A DNA stretch of 64,000 bases from Stenopsyche tienmushanensis (taxonomy: Eukaryota; Arthropoda; Insecta; Trichoptera; Stenopsychidae): the NCBI GenBank assembly GCA_008973525.1, contig WACJ01000521.1:1240001-1304000 (forward strand), read 5' to 3'. Position 1 is the first letter of the stretch; every line of letters starts with the position of its first letter. The notes below the pieces were generated by a model. The model was not told the DNA's origin, made no database searches, and saw only the letters and a list, made by a program, of their open reading frames with translations. The position numbers and the translations under genes are program-made. This document shows positions 25,501-41,809 of the stretch, in pieces.

Positions 25501-27350
25501 GAGTTTTTGGGTACTTATGAGACTACCCTCGTATATTATTCAAGGGAACAATACTGTCATTAAGTTATGGCTCCAAATTATACGGATGCAAAACGTAATA
25601 GGCGTCTTCTTCGACAGCTCAAGTCTCATGAATTGATCTTTATCGAGGGCTTAAATTAAAGCACTCGTGTTCCATTTTTTTTAAATTCTCAATAAAAGAT
25701 TTTGGAAGATATGATATTTCCCACGTTCACAATCTGGGAATTGGCTTAGTGAACTTGAAAATGAACAGCACGTGCTGATCAAAGGCGATAGTTAAGCTCA
25801 AATTTTCATGAATCAATCATAATCCATTAAAGGCTAGACTTCTTTTGATAAACACAAAATTTAATATTGAATATCTTTAGGGGTGATAAGTCCATATCGA
25901 ATGGATTATCTAAAAAAAAATGTATCAAAAAGACATTGGAGATTGGGTTGTAAATAATACACCCTCTGGCATCCAATGATCAAGAATATTACAATACAAA
26001 AATATGAGAAAAATTGTTATATTTTGGACGCTCTCTTCGAATTAAATTTCCGTTATTGCTAATTGCATTTATTCTATTATGACAAAACCTCTATTGTTTG
26101 CAAAAGCTCTCTAGAAAATACGAAAATCAAGCTATATTAGATGAATATAGCAGTGGTACCCAGAACTTTGTACCCAATTGTTCCAATTTTCATTGCAAGC
26201 TAAATGTAGTCTAACGAAGCTCTTTGATTTCCATCAACTCGTACGGAACGCGTACATTGAGTTATTTTACTTTCTCAGTGTTATTAACACTTTGATGAGT
26301 ATGCACTCACTTGTTGAGTGCACACTAAAACAATCCATTGAGAGTATGCACGCACATGTGGGGTGTACCGCTCCACAGTGCTTCATTCTCAACGCCGTGT
26401 TTCTATTTCGATGACATTTCACATTGATGACATTTTTCAAATACGCCTTTTCACAACTGAAATCGGACATTTCATTTGGAAGCATAATTTTTTTCATAAA
26501 TTTAGAAAAAAAATATAGCGAGCATTTTCCGAAATTCGAATAGATCTATTTTGAGTCTTGGTCTATCTTGCAAATAAATTTTGCTCATGTTTTTTCGTTA
26601 AATCCCTCCGAAGGTATGTTTATTGTAAATTTTGATATTTCCTATCTTCTCCGCCCTTCTACATGATGGAATATAGTATGTTAGCCTGAGGGTTGAAAAC
26701 CTTCCAACCGGCGAATTCCTGAGAACTTTCCACACGACCTTACAATCTGTATGATCGCACATTTATTTGCACTAAGTTCAAAACAAATATTCCAAAACGT
26801 TCACCTGTGAACCTTTGTTTGTTCGAGGAAAAACTTTAGTACGCCATTCCAAAAAAAAAAATTAAATTAATCCAAATCCATAATAATCGTTATGCAAATT
26901 CAATATTTTAACACTCGGGAATCGTCTTCTTTTTTTTTACATAGGTGCCTAATATCACATTTGTGTTACGAGAAACGTTTTAGGTCATAATGGATTTACG
27001 AAACGAAAGCTTTCGCAAACAGGAGATAAGCTGATTGCAAAACGTTTCAAACGAGATGAATTATTCGCTTTTATCTAAAAACGTATCAAACGATGTTTGA
27101 TTACGTAATTTGAATTTGGGAACTTTGAAGTAATTTAAACTTACATATCATTCATCCTTTGATATGCAGCAATAAGGCGTCGGTATTACAAAAAATATAT
27201 TCGTATGCCGCCACGCCTAAGGATCCCATATCGAAGATATATCTGTTTAATATCATATCTAATTAAGTTTTCAGTCTTTGCCGTTTTTTTAGGTAAGAGT
27301 CTCATTTATGCACTGTTTATTGTCACTGTGATGTGGAGCGGGTTTGCAGA
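25501..27350. other. no gene seen
   Basis: AT-rich. Overlapping opposite-strand frames around 26178-26497 share bases and have no motifs. No exon was supported. Confidence 0.5.
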
Positions 27351-27354
27351 TTTA

Positions 27355-27515
27355 TCTGTGCTCGCACGCGGGTTCGTTCTGCTATCGGGTAGTAATGGAT
27401 TCGAGCGGTAGGATGGAAGTGGTCGGGTGCGAATAGATATCGTATTTTTTATCACGTCGAAAGAAAGAGATCTGGCTGCGGGAAGGACGTCGTTCTTCGT
27501 CGTCCCGCGTTACGG
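27355..27515 (+). mobile_element. LTR fragment, family B
   Basis: Matches words of 8745-8900: GCACGCGGGTTCGTTCTGCTATC, then GAAAGAAAGAGATCTGGCTGCGGGAAGGACG. No coding interior. Confidence 0.4.
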
Positions 27516-27732
27516 TGAGCATCCTCCGTCCAGTGCTCCTAGTGCACAATGTTGGGTTGTGCATTTCCGTCGCTTGTTTGGAGATTGGTCGCACTTTAGG
27601 ATTTCGTTGCTTTAATTTTCGATAAAATTGGTAGCCAAGCTCTGGGCATACCAGTGCCGTCTTCTCTTCTGTTGATTGCGATGTGTATTCTTCGTTTTTA
27701 GGTTTCTATCGCTTCATTAGTGCCGATTTGTA

Positions 27733-27885
27733 GTTCAATCACAAGACCGCGTTCTGATCAACTTCATCGACTTACCCGGGATTCCCATCTTCAACATGGT
27801 CCTCCAAAGTTTTCCCCGATTGATGTTGTCGTAAATCTTGCAGAAATCTATAGATATGTGATGAAAATCGACACCGTACTCCTAT
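27733..27885 (-). pseudogene. reverse transcriptase fragment (RTE/CR1-like LINE)
   Basis: The minus-strand translation gives YGVDFHHISIDFCKIYDNIN, then KLWRTMLKMGIP and MKLIR. This is the first active-site Asp block of a non-LTR reverse transcriptase (..H.LFIDF..AYDSINR..LW..M...GIP..LI.LI). Only about 50 residues remain, and it stops at both ends. It is not the same family as the R1-type copies at 17-18 kb and 30-31 kb. Confidence 0.6.
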
Positions 27886-27899
27886 ATTTTTGTAAGAAT

Positions 27900-29970
27900 A
27901 ATCTTGTATTAAAAAGTTAGATAAAACAATATATAATAAAGTAATGCTTTGCGACGATTATTACAACGCATTTATTGTTCTGAATTGCGCGTCACTTACC
28001 TATGACTTTGAAAACTAATATGCTTGTATAACAACATGATGCATCCGCTAAACGTCTCGCAAAATAAATTCCGCACACAAACAATGCTTATACTAATTCA
28101 ATAATCTTAAAGGTTATGCACACAACAACTCACCAAAGTTTCATCACAATCGGATAAATAGTATAAGAGTGCATACGGGACAAACAAACAAACATACATT
28201 CATTTAAAATAGCTTAGGATAATTTAGTGGATTTCTTGCCATGTGTAGTACATATTTTTATAATTTCAGTATTTTTATAACCCTCCATCCTCCATCAAAC
28301 GGTCATTATTAATAATTGTATCATAGATTGATGGAATATAGCTTATATTAAATATATTTTTAAAAGTTAGAGCATATCGACGAGACTTATTTCATAGAAT
28401 TTCGTTCGTTTGTGTGATATACAGTCATCATCAATCAATTAATTGGGATGACACTTCAGAGGATGAATTGTTCAACTTGTTTTGCTCGTCCATAGTTATG
28501 TCTATATTAGATTCGTCATTAATAAGCCCCGTTACAATATCGTCCCTAGTCATCATATTCAGAATTGATTCTAATGTGTTAAATTGAATACATTTCAAAG
28601 CATGTTTGAAATTTATGAGCTTAAAAAATATTCATACTTCAAACCTTTGATTGGTGAGTTAAATTTTGTAGCGTACCTTTCCCTTACGATGGTACGTATT
28701 TAGTACACAATATGACATTCTAAAACCTCAGTATAGTAAATACACCACAGTAAAGGTATCTTGGTGGTGGCTTTATTCGATAGCATCGTTCTTTCGGTAA
28801 AATCTTTTAGGTTGGTTGTACTCATAACAGTCTTCTTCATTTATATGATCTTGGTTTTTATGCGTAGTTTTTCATTGCTTTTCCAAGAAAGACCACTCAA
28901 TAAGAGATCTAACAACTTTTACGAATGTATTCACTGAAACAACCCTTACTTACTCTATTTTCATAAGTGCACCTCATATTCGCTAAATCCTTGTTCGCAA
29001 TGTCTTTGCTCCATACATATTGTGCTGGAGGCGTTTCTTCGCATTTTTTAGCTATTGTCGTCAGTTATAATTCCGTGCTCATTTTCGCAAAATCATCTCA
29101 TCGTACCAAAAAATATTTTTAAAAAAATGCTTCTCCCCAAAAACGCGGTTATAATGTTATTCAAACATAAACAACCCAAATTAATTTACCCACAGCATAC
29201 CGGCCCAGTAACTTGGCTCGAGGCCTTAGACTGCTTATAATTTGTCGTTTAATTTAATTCGCAAACTCAATTTAAAGTTGTAATGGAAACATTTCGGCGA
29301 TCTAACATTATGCCATTTTTACCATTTGAACCTTTCGATTTCGATAGCAATCGGAAGATGTCGCTGAAATGCCGTTGCTGAGATCGTTGAAAATATTTTT
29401 TTGCGCTTTCGAATACATGTATCAATTCAAATTCGCCGATTCTTCGAGCGCCCTAATTTGTTATTTGCGCCTATTATGCAACACGATGTTTAGACCTTGA
29501 CCCTCCGAATGGATCCGTAGGATTGGCGGAGAAAATTGTTATTATCATGAGCTTTTATGCGTCATTAACATCTTTAGATGTTGGGGTGAAGTGCTAATCT
29601 TGCAATTCATGTAACCGGATCGCGAGGATTAATGACGATCCTTTGCGTACGCATTCCCGAAGATTTATGACGCAGGCGAACAGAGATTAAAAAAAATAGA
29701 AAGGTCGGGGACGCAATCTTCTTTCGGGATCGGTGAAAAAGTCCTGCGGGGTGAATGAGAACTGATAACTTATAGCTAGCCTTAGTAATGTTTAAGGAAG
29801 AGGCTCGTCACCGTCGAGTCTCGCAGTCAGTCTCTCTCTATCTGAAGTTGTAAATACATATCTTTGATATACCAGCTATTTTTCAGTTTATATTAATTCT
29901 GGGCTAAGGCGTTGTATTTTTTTTTTTTAGAAATCCATTTATTTTTTTGTATTTGTTTGTCAATAAAGTG
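27900..29970. other. no gene seen
   Basis: AT-rich. The TATAAGAGTGCATACGGGAC.AACAAACAAACA stretch near 28160-28200 resembles the tail of a dispersed repeat, but no second copy was confirmed here. No exon. Confidence 0.4.
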
Positions 29971-29974
29971 TAGC

Positions 29975-31175
29975 ACATGTGTTGTCGCTCGTTTTTGTTG
30001 TGTTTAGGCAATGCGTGTGGTACCCATCCTTTTGTTTTCTTGGGGAAGGGGAATATTGCATAAGACACCCTGGGTTTGATCCCAGAGTAGTGTCAGATTC
30101 TTACTGACTAAACCCCTCCCTTGTCCTTCTCTACGCTCCTGGTAATGTTTTCTACGTTGCTTTAGGAGGACAGGTTGTCTGGCCTTAAGTAATTGGCCCT
30201 ATTCTAGTGTTGGAGAACCGCTCTGCGCTTTTTTCTCTTATTGCCCTCTTTAGCGCTCTGAATTTTTTCAACGTAATCGTGCCAAAGGTTCCAGTTCTTC
30301 ATGCTTGTCATCATGCGACCATGTAGACCATGTTGTCAACGTTGAGCTCAGTTACCACGAGTACTTGTTTCAACGTTTCTCTGGAGTGTCCAAGCTTCAC
30401 AGTCAGTGACGCTTGGCAGTGGTGGCACGCTGCAGATGCTTCCTTGCCAATCCGCTTCAGGTACGCACCGAAACATCCCTGTCCAGTGAGCACCTGATTC
30501 AAGCGGTAGGTCGTTTCACCGTGTTTTTGGGCCCTCCACCGGTTTACGACCAGGTTAAATCGTTGGGTCCATCTTCCCTTGTTGGACTGATCCCATCTCT
30601 GTTGCCAGGCTTCCCTCAGTTTTTAATCGTTTTGCCTGGAGGTCCAGTGGAAGGATTCCAGCGATCATGAGCACTGCTTCTTATGATACAGTTCTGTATG
30701 CTACGGTGACTCGGAGCGCTCCCTACCGCTGGACCCCGGCCAGCTTCTTTCTGTAGCTTTCGTATCTGAGTGAATCATGCCATATCGGGGCTCCGTACAG
30801 AAGGATCGAGTGTATTACTTCATTTATGGTACGTCTTCTGCACGGCTTTGGTCCTTCGATATTGGGCATGAGCTGTCCGAGCTTACTGGCCACCTTCTGC
30901 GTCTTCTGCGCAGCTGCTTCAATATGTTTTCTGAAGGTCTCGTGACTGACAACAAACCTTTTGACCCTCGGTCTTCTACTGCAGATCATTGCCTCCATGT
31001 TTTTCTGCCACCAGCTGCAGGCGATTTTCCTGCATCCATGCGTTAATTCTGTTTATGGGTTACCCATCCTACCCCAAAACATCTATCCTATTCGTTTTGC
31101 CGATGAGTTTTAAATGGTCTCAATAAGATCTCACCATTGGCAACATCAGTGTTTCACAGGTTTTTATGGCATTCC
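29975..31175 (-). mobile_element. mariner fragment split by a LINE
   Basis: Left part 29975-30030 (CGCTCGTTTTTGTTGTG..GCAATGCGTG) and right part 31058-31172 (ACCCATCCTACCCC..CCTATTCGTTTTGCCGATGAG) are consecutive segments of the mariner fragment seen intact at 23840-24030. They are separated here by about 1.03 kb of LINE. Confidence 0.65.
30031..31057 (-). mobile_element. R1-type LINE 3' fragment with target-site duplication
   Basis: On the minus strand the fragment encodes a C-terminal tail (QVLTGQGCFGAYLKRIG, CHHCQA) and upstream parts of an ORF2 (KLGQLMPNIE, RRTINEVIHSILLYGAPIWH), with frameshifts. The target site GGT(T)ACCCATCCT is present on both sides (30019-30030 and 31058-31070), which identifies the insertion boundaries. 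The 3' noncoding sequence matches that of the LINE at 17110-18247, so both belong to one family. Confidence 0.75.
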
Positions 31176-32935
31176 AATCATTTTTTTTTAATAGCAATAC
31201 ACTTAACAATAAAATAATATTTGACGAAGCTCTAAAAAAATAACTTACAAAGATGTTTCCTTATTATAGGATACAAACACAATATTTAAGCTTCCAATTT
31301 AGGTCGGAAGGTTTTTAATTGAATTTTCATTAGCTAAGGAGCGCTTTGTTTGCTTTTTTCTGCTGATTGGTTTTATCAGTGGAATGGATCGTCTCACAGG
31401 AGCGTTATCGGGTATTCAGAAAACGTCGCAGTTTCCCCAATTGAGTTTTTCTTTTTTTTTTTCAATTTACACGGTGACCTGTGGGCGAACGTTCCCCAGT
31501 CCTTGCTGGATATTGCTCCATTTCTTTTCATTACCTTTGACCGCTTTTCAGCAAACATCTCTCTCAATTTGAGTCGGGCTTAGTAAATGTCCACATTAAC
31601 CGAGCCGTCGGAATTGCCACGGTATTACACAATAACGTTAACTTTTTTGATGGCTCGACAACACTTTATGTGTGTGGATAAAGAACGCATTAACTCCGCC
31701 GATCTTCTTTGATGAAATTCGGGATTGTGTTTTTATATCACGGGCTGAGGATCATGCTCCGGGCATACTTTTTTGTATTATTAATATGTGATATTTCAAG
31801 ACAGAAAGTCGTTGCTTTGACTGAACAATTTGTGAAGTTAATTATGACATTGTTTTTTGTCGTTTTGTTGTACATTTGCATTGTCAAGTTCGTCTGCCAG
31901 TTGAAATATTAAATCTCCGCTGAATTCAGCGGTTGTTTGCTTATACAGGGTGCGGCGTTTCATTATTTGAAACTCGCGTCCTGAAGCGACAGTTATTCCG
32001 AGAAGGGTGGGGTGGCGTTCGTTCGAAAGATCAGGACCTAATGCTAACATTTTCTCTTATATATATAATAGGTTTAGTAACAATCGTGCAGTGGTCATAG
32101 AGGAGCGTACGTTCGCCTTAGAGGCGTACTTTTTGTGTTATTCTTTTTTAAATAAGGTAACTTTCCTGCTGTACCCAATATAACATCCAAGCATTTATGC
32201 TAGCTAAATCTTAAGTACTTGAAGTTGCCTTCTTGTCTGGTTTTCTTGATCCCAATTTGACACCATATTTCTGATTTAAAAACGCCCAGCGTATTGAGTT
32301 TTATTTTTTAAACATCTTAATAAATTTAAAAAATTCAGACTATTTTGAATAAATTTAAATATTTTTTGCCATTTTGACTGGTGTGGTAGCTCTGGTGTTA
32401 AAGGATTTTCCCATTGACACGATGGAATTCACATTGTATTTTAAACAGATAGGAAAATCCTGATGCTGAATGTTGTTAAGGGTTGAGGTCACTTTGTTCC
32501 TCGAGGTCATAGCCCTGACCCCTCGTTTCTGACTCAACAGGCTGAAACTCACCCCGCCACTCTCGCATCGAGCCTTTCGCCCCTATGTTCTGGGCCCTTG
32601 CAGTCCTTGACCGGAGAGATTATATTCTGATCTCTTTTCTTTCGAAAATACGATTAAGTTAAGGATGGTGGAAAAGCGGATCAAATGAAAAGTCTTTGTC
32701 CGACGATGCGAACGTTGTACTTCATTCGCCACAACCACAATAGAAGCTACGAACTAAGCTCACCATCGATTGGCTTCGTACCATCACACAATATGATGAA
32801 CGACCTCTTTCGGCTTACGTAATCGACCACCCATCCATTGAACTGTGGAAAATTTGCATTTGCGCAATTATTTAAGATAAAATTCTCACATGACTAGCAT
32901 AAAATTACGTTTACCCTAGTTTAAGCGTCGATAGA
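31176..32935. other. no gene seen
   Basis: AT-rich. The minus-strand open frames at 31838-32050 and 32355-32552 are short and have no motif. No exon was supported. Confidence 0.45.
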
Positions 32936-32939
32936 ACCA

Positions 32940-33190
32940 GTTTTTGTATATCCATATAATAGATTGTCCATTCGGAAATGTCGTTTTTTTTCGTACTTAC
33001 TTTTTGACCATCAGTTGTGTCTCAGTCATCCCTTTGTGGTATACTATCGTAAATGAGCCATTTCTCATCACTAGTTACAATGCTATTCAAAAAGGAGCGT
33101 TTTGTTGCATTCGGTCGAAGCGTGCTGTACCCATCCTACCCCATAGCACCCACCCTATTCGTTTTGACAATGAATTTTAAATGATAAGGT
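32940..33190 (-). pseudogene. mariner transposase fragment
   Basis: The minus-strand translation includes IVKTNRVGAMG.DGY, RPNATKRSFLNSIVTSDEKW and IYDS. This aligns with the K.NR..WVPH...., R...F...IVTGDEKW..Y block around the first catalytic Asp. It has stops and lacks the C-terminal part. It is the same family as 23740-24060. Confidence 0.6.
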
Positions 33191-33600
33191 CGATTTATGT
33201 GTCCTAGCATATGCATGTATACCACATGTTGTCCTGCGGGATCATTTATGAGCTTTGAGCAATTCTTGTTCAGGGTTGTCACAACACATTTATTTTTATT
33301 TTTTGTTATTATAATATTATATACACGTATATTTAGATTTGTCTCAATTTACTAACATTTTTTTTCACAAACCATTCTGACTAAAACATACCAAAATAGA
33401 TTCAGTTAACATAGCTAAGATCGTTCAATCACCTTGATATAAAAAGAAGAAACATAGCGACTCACCGGTGAGTTGTCAGCGATTAAGTGATTTAAAAAAT
33501 TGGCTTATAGTATTAATTTATGAATAATAAAAATGTTTCTATCTTGAAAGTGTTTTTAGCTATTTATACTCATTGACCAAATATACTGTTTGAATTACAG
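33191..33600. other. no gene; intronic or upstream sequence of the MAP kinase
   Basis: AT-rich sequence ending in a pyrimidine-poor but functional-looking acceptor (GAATTACAG) directly before the first visible kinase exon. Confidence 0.5.
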
Positions 33601-35997
<2,397 letters not shown>

Positions 35998-38900
35998 TGT
36001 GTTTTCCTTCTCACGTCACACATGTCTGCCGCCGTTCAATAATCAATGGAATCATTACACCTTCTATTTAATTGTAACTCAAATAATTTGTGAAACTGAT
36101 GAAATATAAATCAAAGCCTCTTGTAATTATTTAGTTATGAATGTGGAAATTAAAAATGATGCGCATTGTTTAATAATAATAAAAAAATAATAATAAAATG
36201 AATTAATTATTATTTCACTTCTCTGTGTATTTAAATGGAATTTATTTAAATCCGTTTTTGATCAGTGCAAATATTAATATGTTTTATATTAACGGTGTTA
36301 CTTAGTATTCTAAACGACGATTAAATTTAAAATCGTTTCAATCAGTTAAAGTCAGATAAAATGTACTATAAACACTATCGCCACCTTAAATAGCTAAATT
36401 GTACTGTTGCGTAATATAAAAATCGTATCAGCACTTTTGGAACGGTTAATACAAATTGTTTGCATTTACATATTTACGCTATTATTGTACTTCTCCGATT
36501 TATCCGTTTGGCAATACTTGGGTGATGCCGTCGATACGAATACTTGTAATTATATATCAATACTGATTCCGAAGCGAGTGTCGCCATGATTGTATTCCGT
36601 TTTTGTCGTACGTAAATGTGATATTTTTATTACTGTTGTATATTCTGTTCACTTTGTTGCATTGATTGCAAGCATAATAAAACCACCACTATATGAGAAT
36701 TTTCTTTTTTTCTTGTGATTCCAACAAATTGTGTGTTTCTCATGTATGTGATTGTGTATTAAAGCTTTGCTACTCGGCCGAAAGACAAAGAGTAGCAAAT
36801 CGATTTTAAGATTCATCGTTTATTCAATTGTGATTCGACGGAAATAAATATGTAATTGTATGATGAAATTATTCATGTTGATAAATAATTATTTTATTTG
36901 GGGATCACTCGACGTAAAAAGAACCATGTACTCTCGGTTTTCTCTTTACATATTGTGTATTTTATGTATTTTCCGAGCATTTTAGGGCCGTCATTTGAAG
37001 ATTCGACTGTCGATGTGCATAAACTATTTTGCAAGTATTTTAGAAGTGGCAAATTTTATTGTTAAGCCAACAATATTTACGTATTTTAAACAGATTTTAA
37101 ATGTATATTGCCAGCCAAATCGAGCATTCATAGGCTAAATGCTAATATCACGCTGATCGCCTCAACAGAACGGATCGGGTATTAAGATAAGATTTTTTTT
37201 TAAATTAGTCTCGTCTGCGACATAATTTTAACTGTTCACAAATTAATATTACTAGATATTAAATATTACATTATTATCCGATAAACATGAATTGATGACA
37301 ATTGTGCAATTGGGATCTAAATTAAATGTAACCGAAACGAATGATATCCGATTATAATCAGATAGTCCGGTCGAAAACGTCGTTTTTTTAAACGAAGACA
37401 GTTAAATTCAAAAAATGTATTAATGCGTTCAACGCCACGTCCATTTCATTTATATTTATCTGCATATCGATTCGTTTCCACGACTAAAAGGTTTATCAAT
37501 TTTTCATCCTAAGATGAAAGAATTCCATCCGGGAATACTTCCACTGAATATTGTCCGATGAACCATCAGCACTGGCCAATTCCTCCTCGTCTTCTAAAGC
37601 CACTTGCATATGCATCCTCGTTATCGGAGCTTGAACTCGATGAGATTTCGTTTATAGTCTTGCAAAACTTATTACTTCCTCGTCACTACTCACCTCATTT
37701 TCAATCGTATTTTTACAGCATCCAGCAAATATTTTGACGGTTAAAAATCACCGATATGCTTGTCAATAAAAGCATACGTTTTAACCGAACGAAGGTTCTA
37801 CGGTGAGCGCAGCAAAATCTCCAACTGTCTCCGAAAAGCAAATCCAGCGTCTTATTGTTATTGTTACGTATTTCTATAACGACTTCCAAATGTTAAATTT
37901 ACGCTCCGACTATTCGAATTTGGGCCCCAACGACAATGATTCGCGTTAGACGATTAAGCGTTGATTCATTCCATCGACACAATGTATTCTAAATCTCGTT
38001 CGTTATGGTTCGACCATATCGAAAAACTTCATAATAGATTATCCCTTTAAAATCCCACCGTATACTCAAAAAAAAATTTACTGTTAGAACCGGTTGAGGG
38101 GTTGGTTTCTTTGCCTGAACCTTTGAAAGTCATTGTTTTTAACGCTTTTGATTCAAATACGGCACCCACTTTACATCCCCATCCCACAAGATAATATAAA
38201 AACAGTTCTTTATTGATTAAATCATGATTTTTCCTATTTAATTTTGATAAAACGACATTTTCGACTGGATTATCTAATATAGTTCATATTTTTCGCCGAG
38301 CGTGATTTTCATAAAGTCCTGCTTTCATAGGTAAGCTTTTGACGACTCAACCGTGCACCATGCGTTGATTTTGATATCTCGATTTTATTATAAACGTGTA
38401 TTTGTTTTAAATTATGCTACTATTCGATCCCTGCGTATTACCCGACGGCATGTTTCGCTTTTTCATCCCCGTGAATTGATTGCGCGTCGATTCAAACGCG
38501 CAAGCGAACGCTTCTCGTTTATTAAATGTCCGTTCACTTCCAGCATGAAAGATCTACGCTCCCCGTCGTGTGTGTAATGATATAAAATCATTTTAACATT
38601 TATTGTTGTTATTCTAAATTCTTAAGCAATGTTTATAAGGAGTTATATATCAACTTTATCAATCAATATTTAATACTTCTATTTTTATTAATAGGTGTTA
38701 AATATATATTATATTTAAAAGAAGAAAATCAAATTCATATTAATGTAATATTTTAAGCATAGTATATATATATATGATATATATACGATTAATGTTTGAA
38801 AATGTGGCCATTTATCATATTGACAAATTATAACTGCTCATCTAGTTTGTCGTTTTAGCTCATTTATCGAAATAATTTTGGTCGTGGTCAAACATATGAA

Positions 38901-41805
38901 CGTCGAGGAAAGCATATTGATTCATAATCATCTGTGATTTTATATCATTGTAACTTAATTAGAAGGTTTCAGCAAGAACACAAAAGTATTGTTATTTTGT
39001 ATCGAACAATTCTTTGTGGTTGCTCTTATTTATTTAATTATCAAAGGTTGTGATAGTAAAATCAATGAAATATTTTCATCGGGTTATTTTGATATTTCTG
39101 TGATTGTATAATGAATCGATCGTGTGTGGCAATGTAGAAGATGAATTTTGACTTGAACTGCTTGGTTTCGAATTATTTGTGTCCTTGCTGTTCCTGCTAG
39201 GCACTTCTGAATGCAAATTTAGTGTCAAAAATATTATTTAGTGTTTATTGTTGCCATTGTTGTTATAACTCATGTATGGTGTTTGGATAAGGCATAATGT
39301 TATATAAGCACTTATCACCAAAATGATTGTGATGATTATTAAACGGCATTTGATATATATTTTAAATTAAAGTACTGTAATAAGCTGAAGTCGGTATGAA
39401 ACGCGGCTGGAAAAACCAAATGTGATTTAATAAAAAATAAAAAAAAGAAAGATAAGTATTGTACATTAAAACTCTATGGTCGAATATTTATACCGCTTGA
39501 AATGTTGAAAATCAAGCGTTGGTAGAAATTCAATTCAATTCGTTAATTTTTCGGCGTTTTTGTAAACAAACAAATCTCAAAAGACTGTCATGATCTGATG
39601 TATTATGGAAATTTCAATTAGTCGAGAATGCGTGAATATTCAAATGTGATGGATCATCTTAGCGACAAACATTTAATTTAAGAAATATGTAATTAGAAGG
39701 ATAATTTTAGAAATTATGTATCCAAAGACCATCATGAGCATACCAGTTTAATCGTTCCATTTGAGGACTTATTGTACAAATAAAGTATTATCTATATGTA
39801 TGACATTTTTTCAATTTCAACTCCCTTTTCCCTGGATTAACAACTATATTCCTCAACAACGAAGATTCAAACACGCCTTAAATCATATACAATAAATACC
39901 GAAAGTGATCCTATTTATGGGACACTATTATGGGTCTTCCGTTTAGAAAAGTTAAAAAAATAAATTACCGGATGAATCAGCTGGCCGTAGGAGGCTTAAC
40001 ACACTGGATAACGACGTTCTTTGAGATTTGATGGATATAAATCCAGGTCTTTCAAGTGATAAACACAAAAGCAATGGGTATTCATATGTGTAATCATTTT
40101 TCTCTTAGTTCCATACAGCATGTAACAAGTTTGTATATCAATAAATGAACCTTTACACTGTTGATATCACACAATATCAAAGTTTATTTTCATGTAAATT
40201 AAAGAAATATTCATATGATGGAAATATTATAAACAACATTAAACCATATATGCAGTCTTAACGAACATTGTTGGAACATTTGATACCCTTTCTAAATTCT
40301 ATATATTGTTGACTTTGTATGATTTTGATGCTTTTTATTTCAGGATGCTATGATTTTTAAATAGAAATTATATGATCACGCAATATGGCACTTATTTTGT
40401 CGTATAACTCTGCTAAGACTGAAGAAACGTCTCCGTTTTGATGTAAATAGGCGAAAATTTAATGCTAATATTGAATTTTATTAAAATAGGTTTATTCGTT
40501 AACTAAAAAATAATTACAAAGACTTCCCCAAATTACATAGTCATTCGTTAGCATGTCGTTCATATGTTAAACAAAGAATTTTTACTAGACATTACAAAAT
40601 CAGAAACCATTTGGCAAACTGTTTCATCGAACATAATGAAGAGTGGATTTTTGTAACGAAAAGTTTTTCCTGCACGTAATGTATTTTTCCAGTAAATTGA
40701 AGAACGACGAATTGAAGACATGTTGAAGAACGCTATTTGAATAAAGATTCCAAGCAATTTTATGTTGCGTTAAGCCCATGAAATATTATAAAATTGTTTA
40801 TATTGTGTTCGTTATTAAATACGTTAAATTATAATATCTACGGCATGAACGGCCGTCGATCGCTGCTTAAATATATAATTTAATTGCATAAACGTGACGA
40901 CCTTTGAAGGTTGCGTGAACTAATCAGTCGTAAATATATGATAAAATTTAATAACACACATTCATATCCCGCTTTAAGAAGCCACATTTATAATTGATTG
41001 AACCATTTGAATATATAATGTCGATTTATTACGTATGAAATAAATAAAACTATATTGGGAGATTAATTTAATTTGTCATTAAATGCTCGTAAATATGATT
41101 TATATCAAGAAAAATTTAGTCAACGATGCAATAGATTGAGGTCAAAAATGTATACGAATTGAAGATAATGTAAAGTTAATTTTGTGATTTTGTATTATTT
41201 ATAATTAATAACGACGGAACGCTTTCGTCTGCGATAACATATAATTTTGATTATTGCTTTTGGAGCGGATCTGATGATGATCCAGATCGCCCTACAATTA
41301 TAAGAATGACAGTATTGGCTACGGTTTATAATTAATATAAATGAAAACCTCGTTTCATTGAACTAAAACAATTTAATCTATTAAGGATATGTCCCGGAGT
41401 GATTACGAACTGCCTCATAAGTCCGGCTAGCAGAGAAATCGACCCTTCCAAGGTTGGAACTGGAAGCGATGAAGATAACAGTTCTGGTTCTGTTTTGTAT
41501 TTAATTCCTTCAGTGATTGTTTGATATTTCATAATTACAGGCAATAAGAACAGCATCTTGATATTGTGCTATAGTTATATGGTGCTATGTTATAGCTTCA
41601 TAATTTTTATTTAAATTTTAAATAGTTTTGCATTAAAAATATCGTATAAAGTTTTTTATTAGCTCACGATGTTGTTTTTATATTATTAAGTTGCATGTAA
41701 GAAAAGCAATAAATATATGGAATAATATAATGTACGGTATCAGTTCTTTCTTCAATTTATTCATTTAAACACATTCACAATAGAAATTCATAAGCTGACA
41801 ATCTC
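35998..41805. other. ERK 3' UTR and AT-rich intergenic region
   Basis: Several AATAAA-type signals follow the ERK stop (first cluster at about 36178-36200, others at about 36670 and 39780), so the exact 3' end is not determinable. The rest is AT-rich, unique-looking and free of recognisable exons or transposase motifs, unlike the transposon-rich flanks. A short TA/ATATAT run lies at about 38765-38785. Confidence 0.5.
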
Positions 41806-41809
41806 AACA

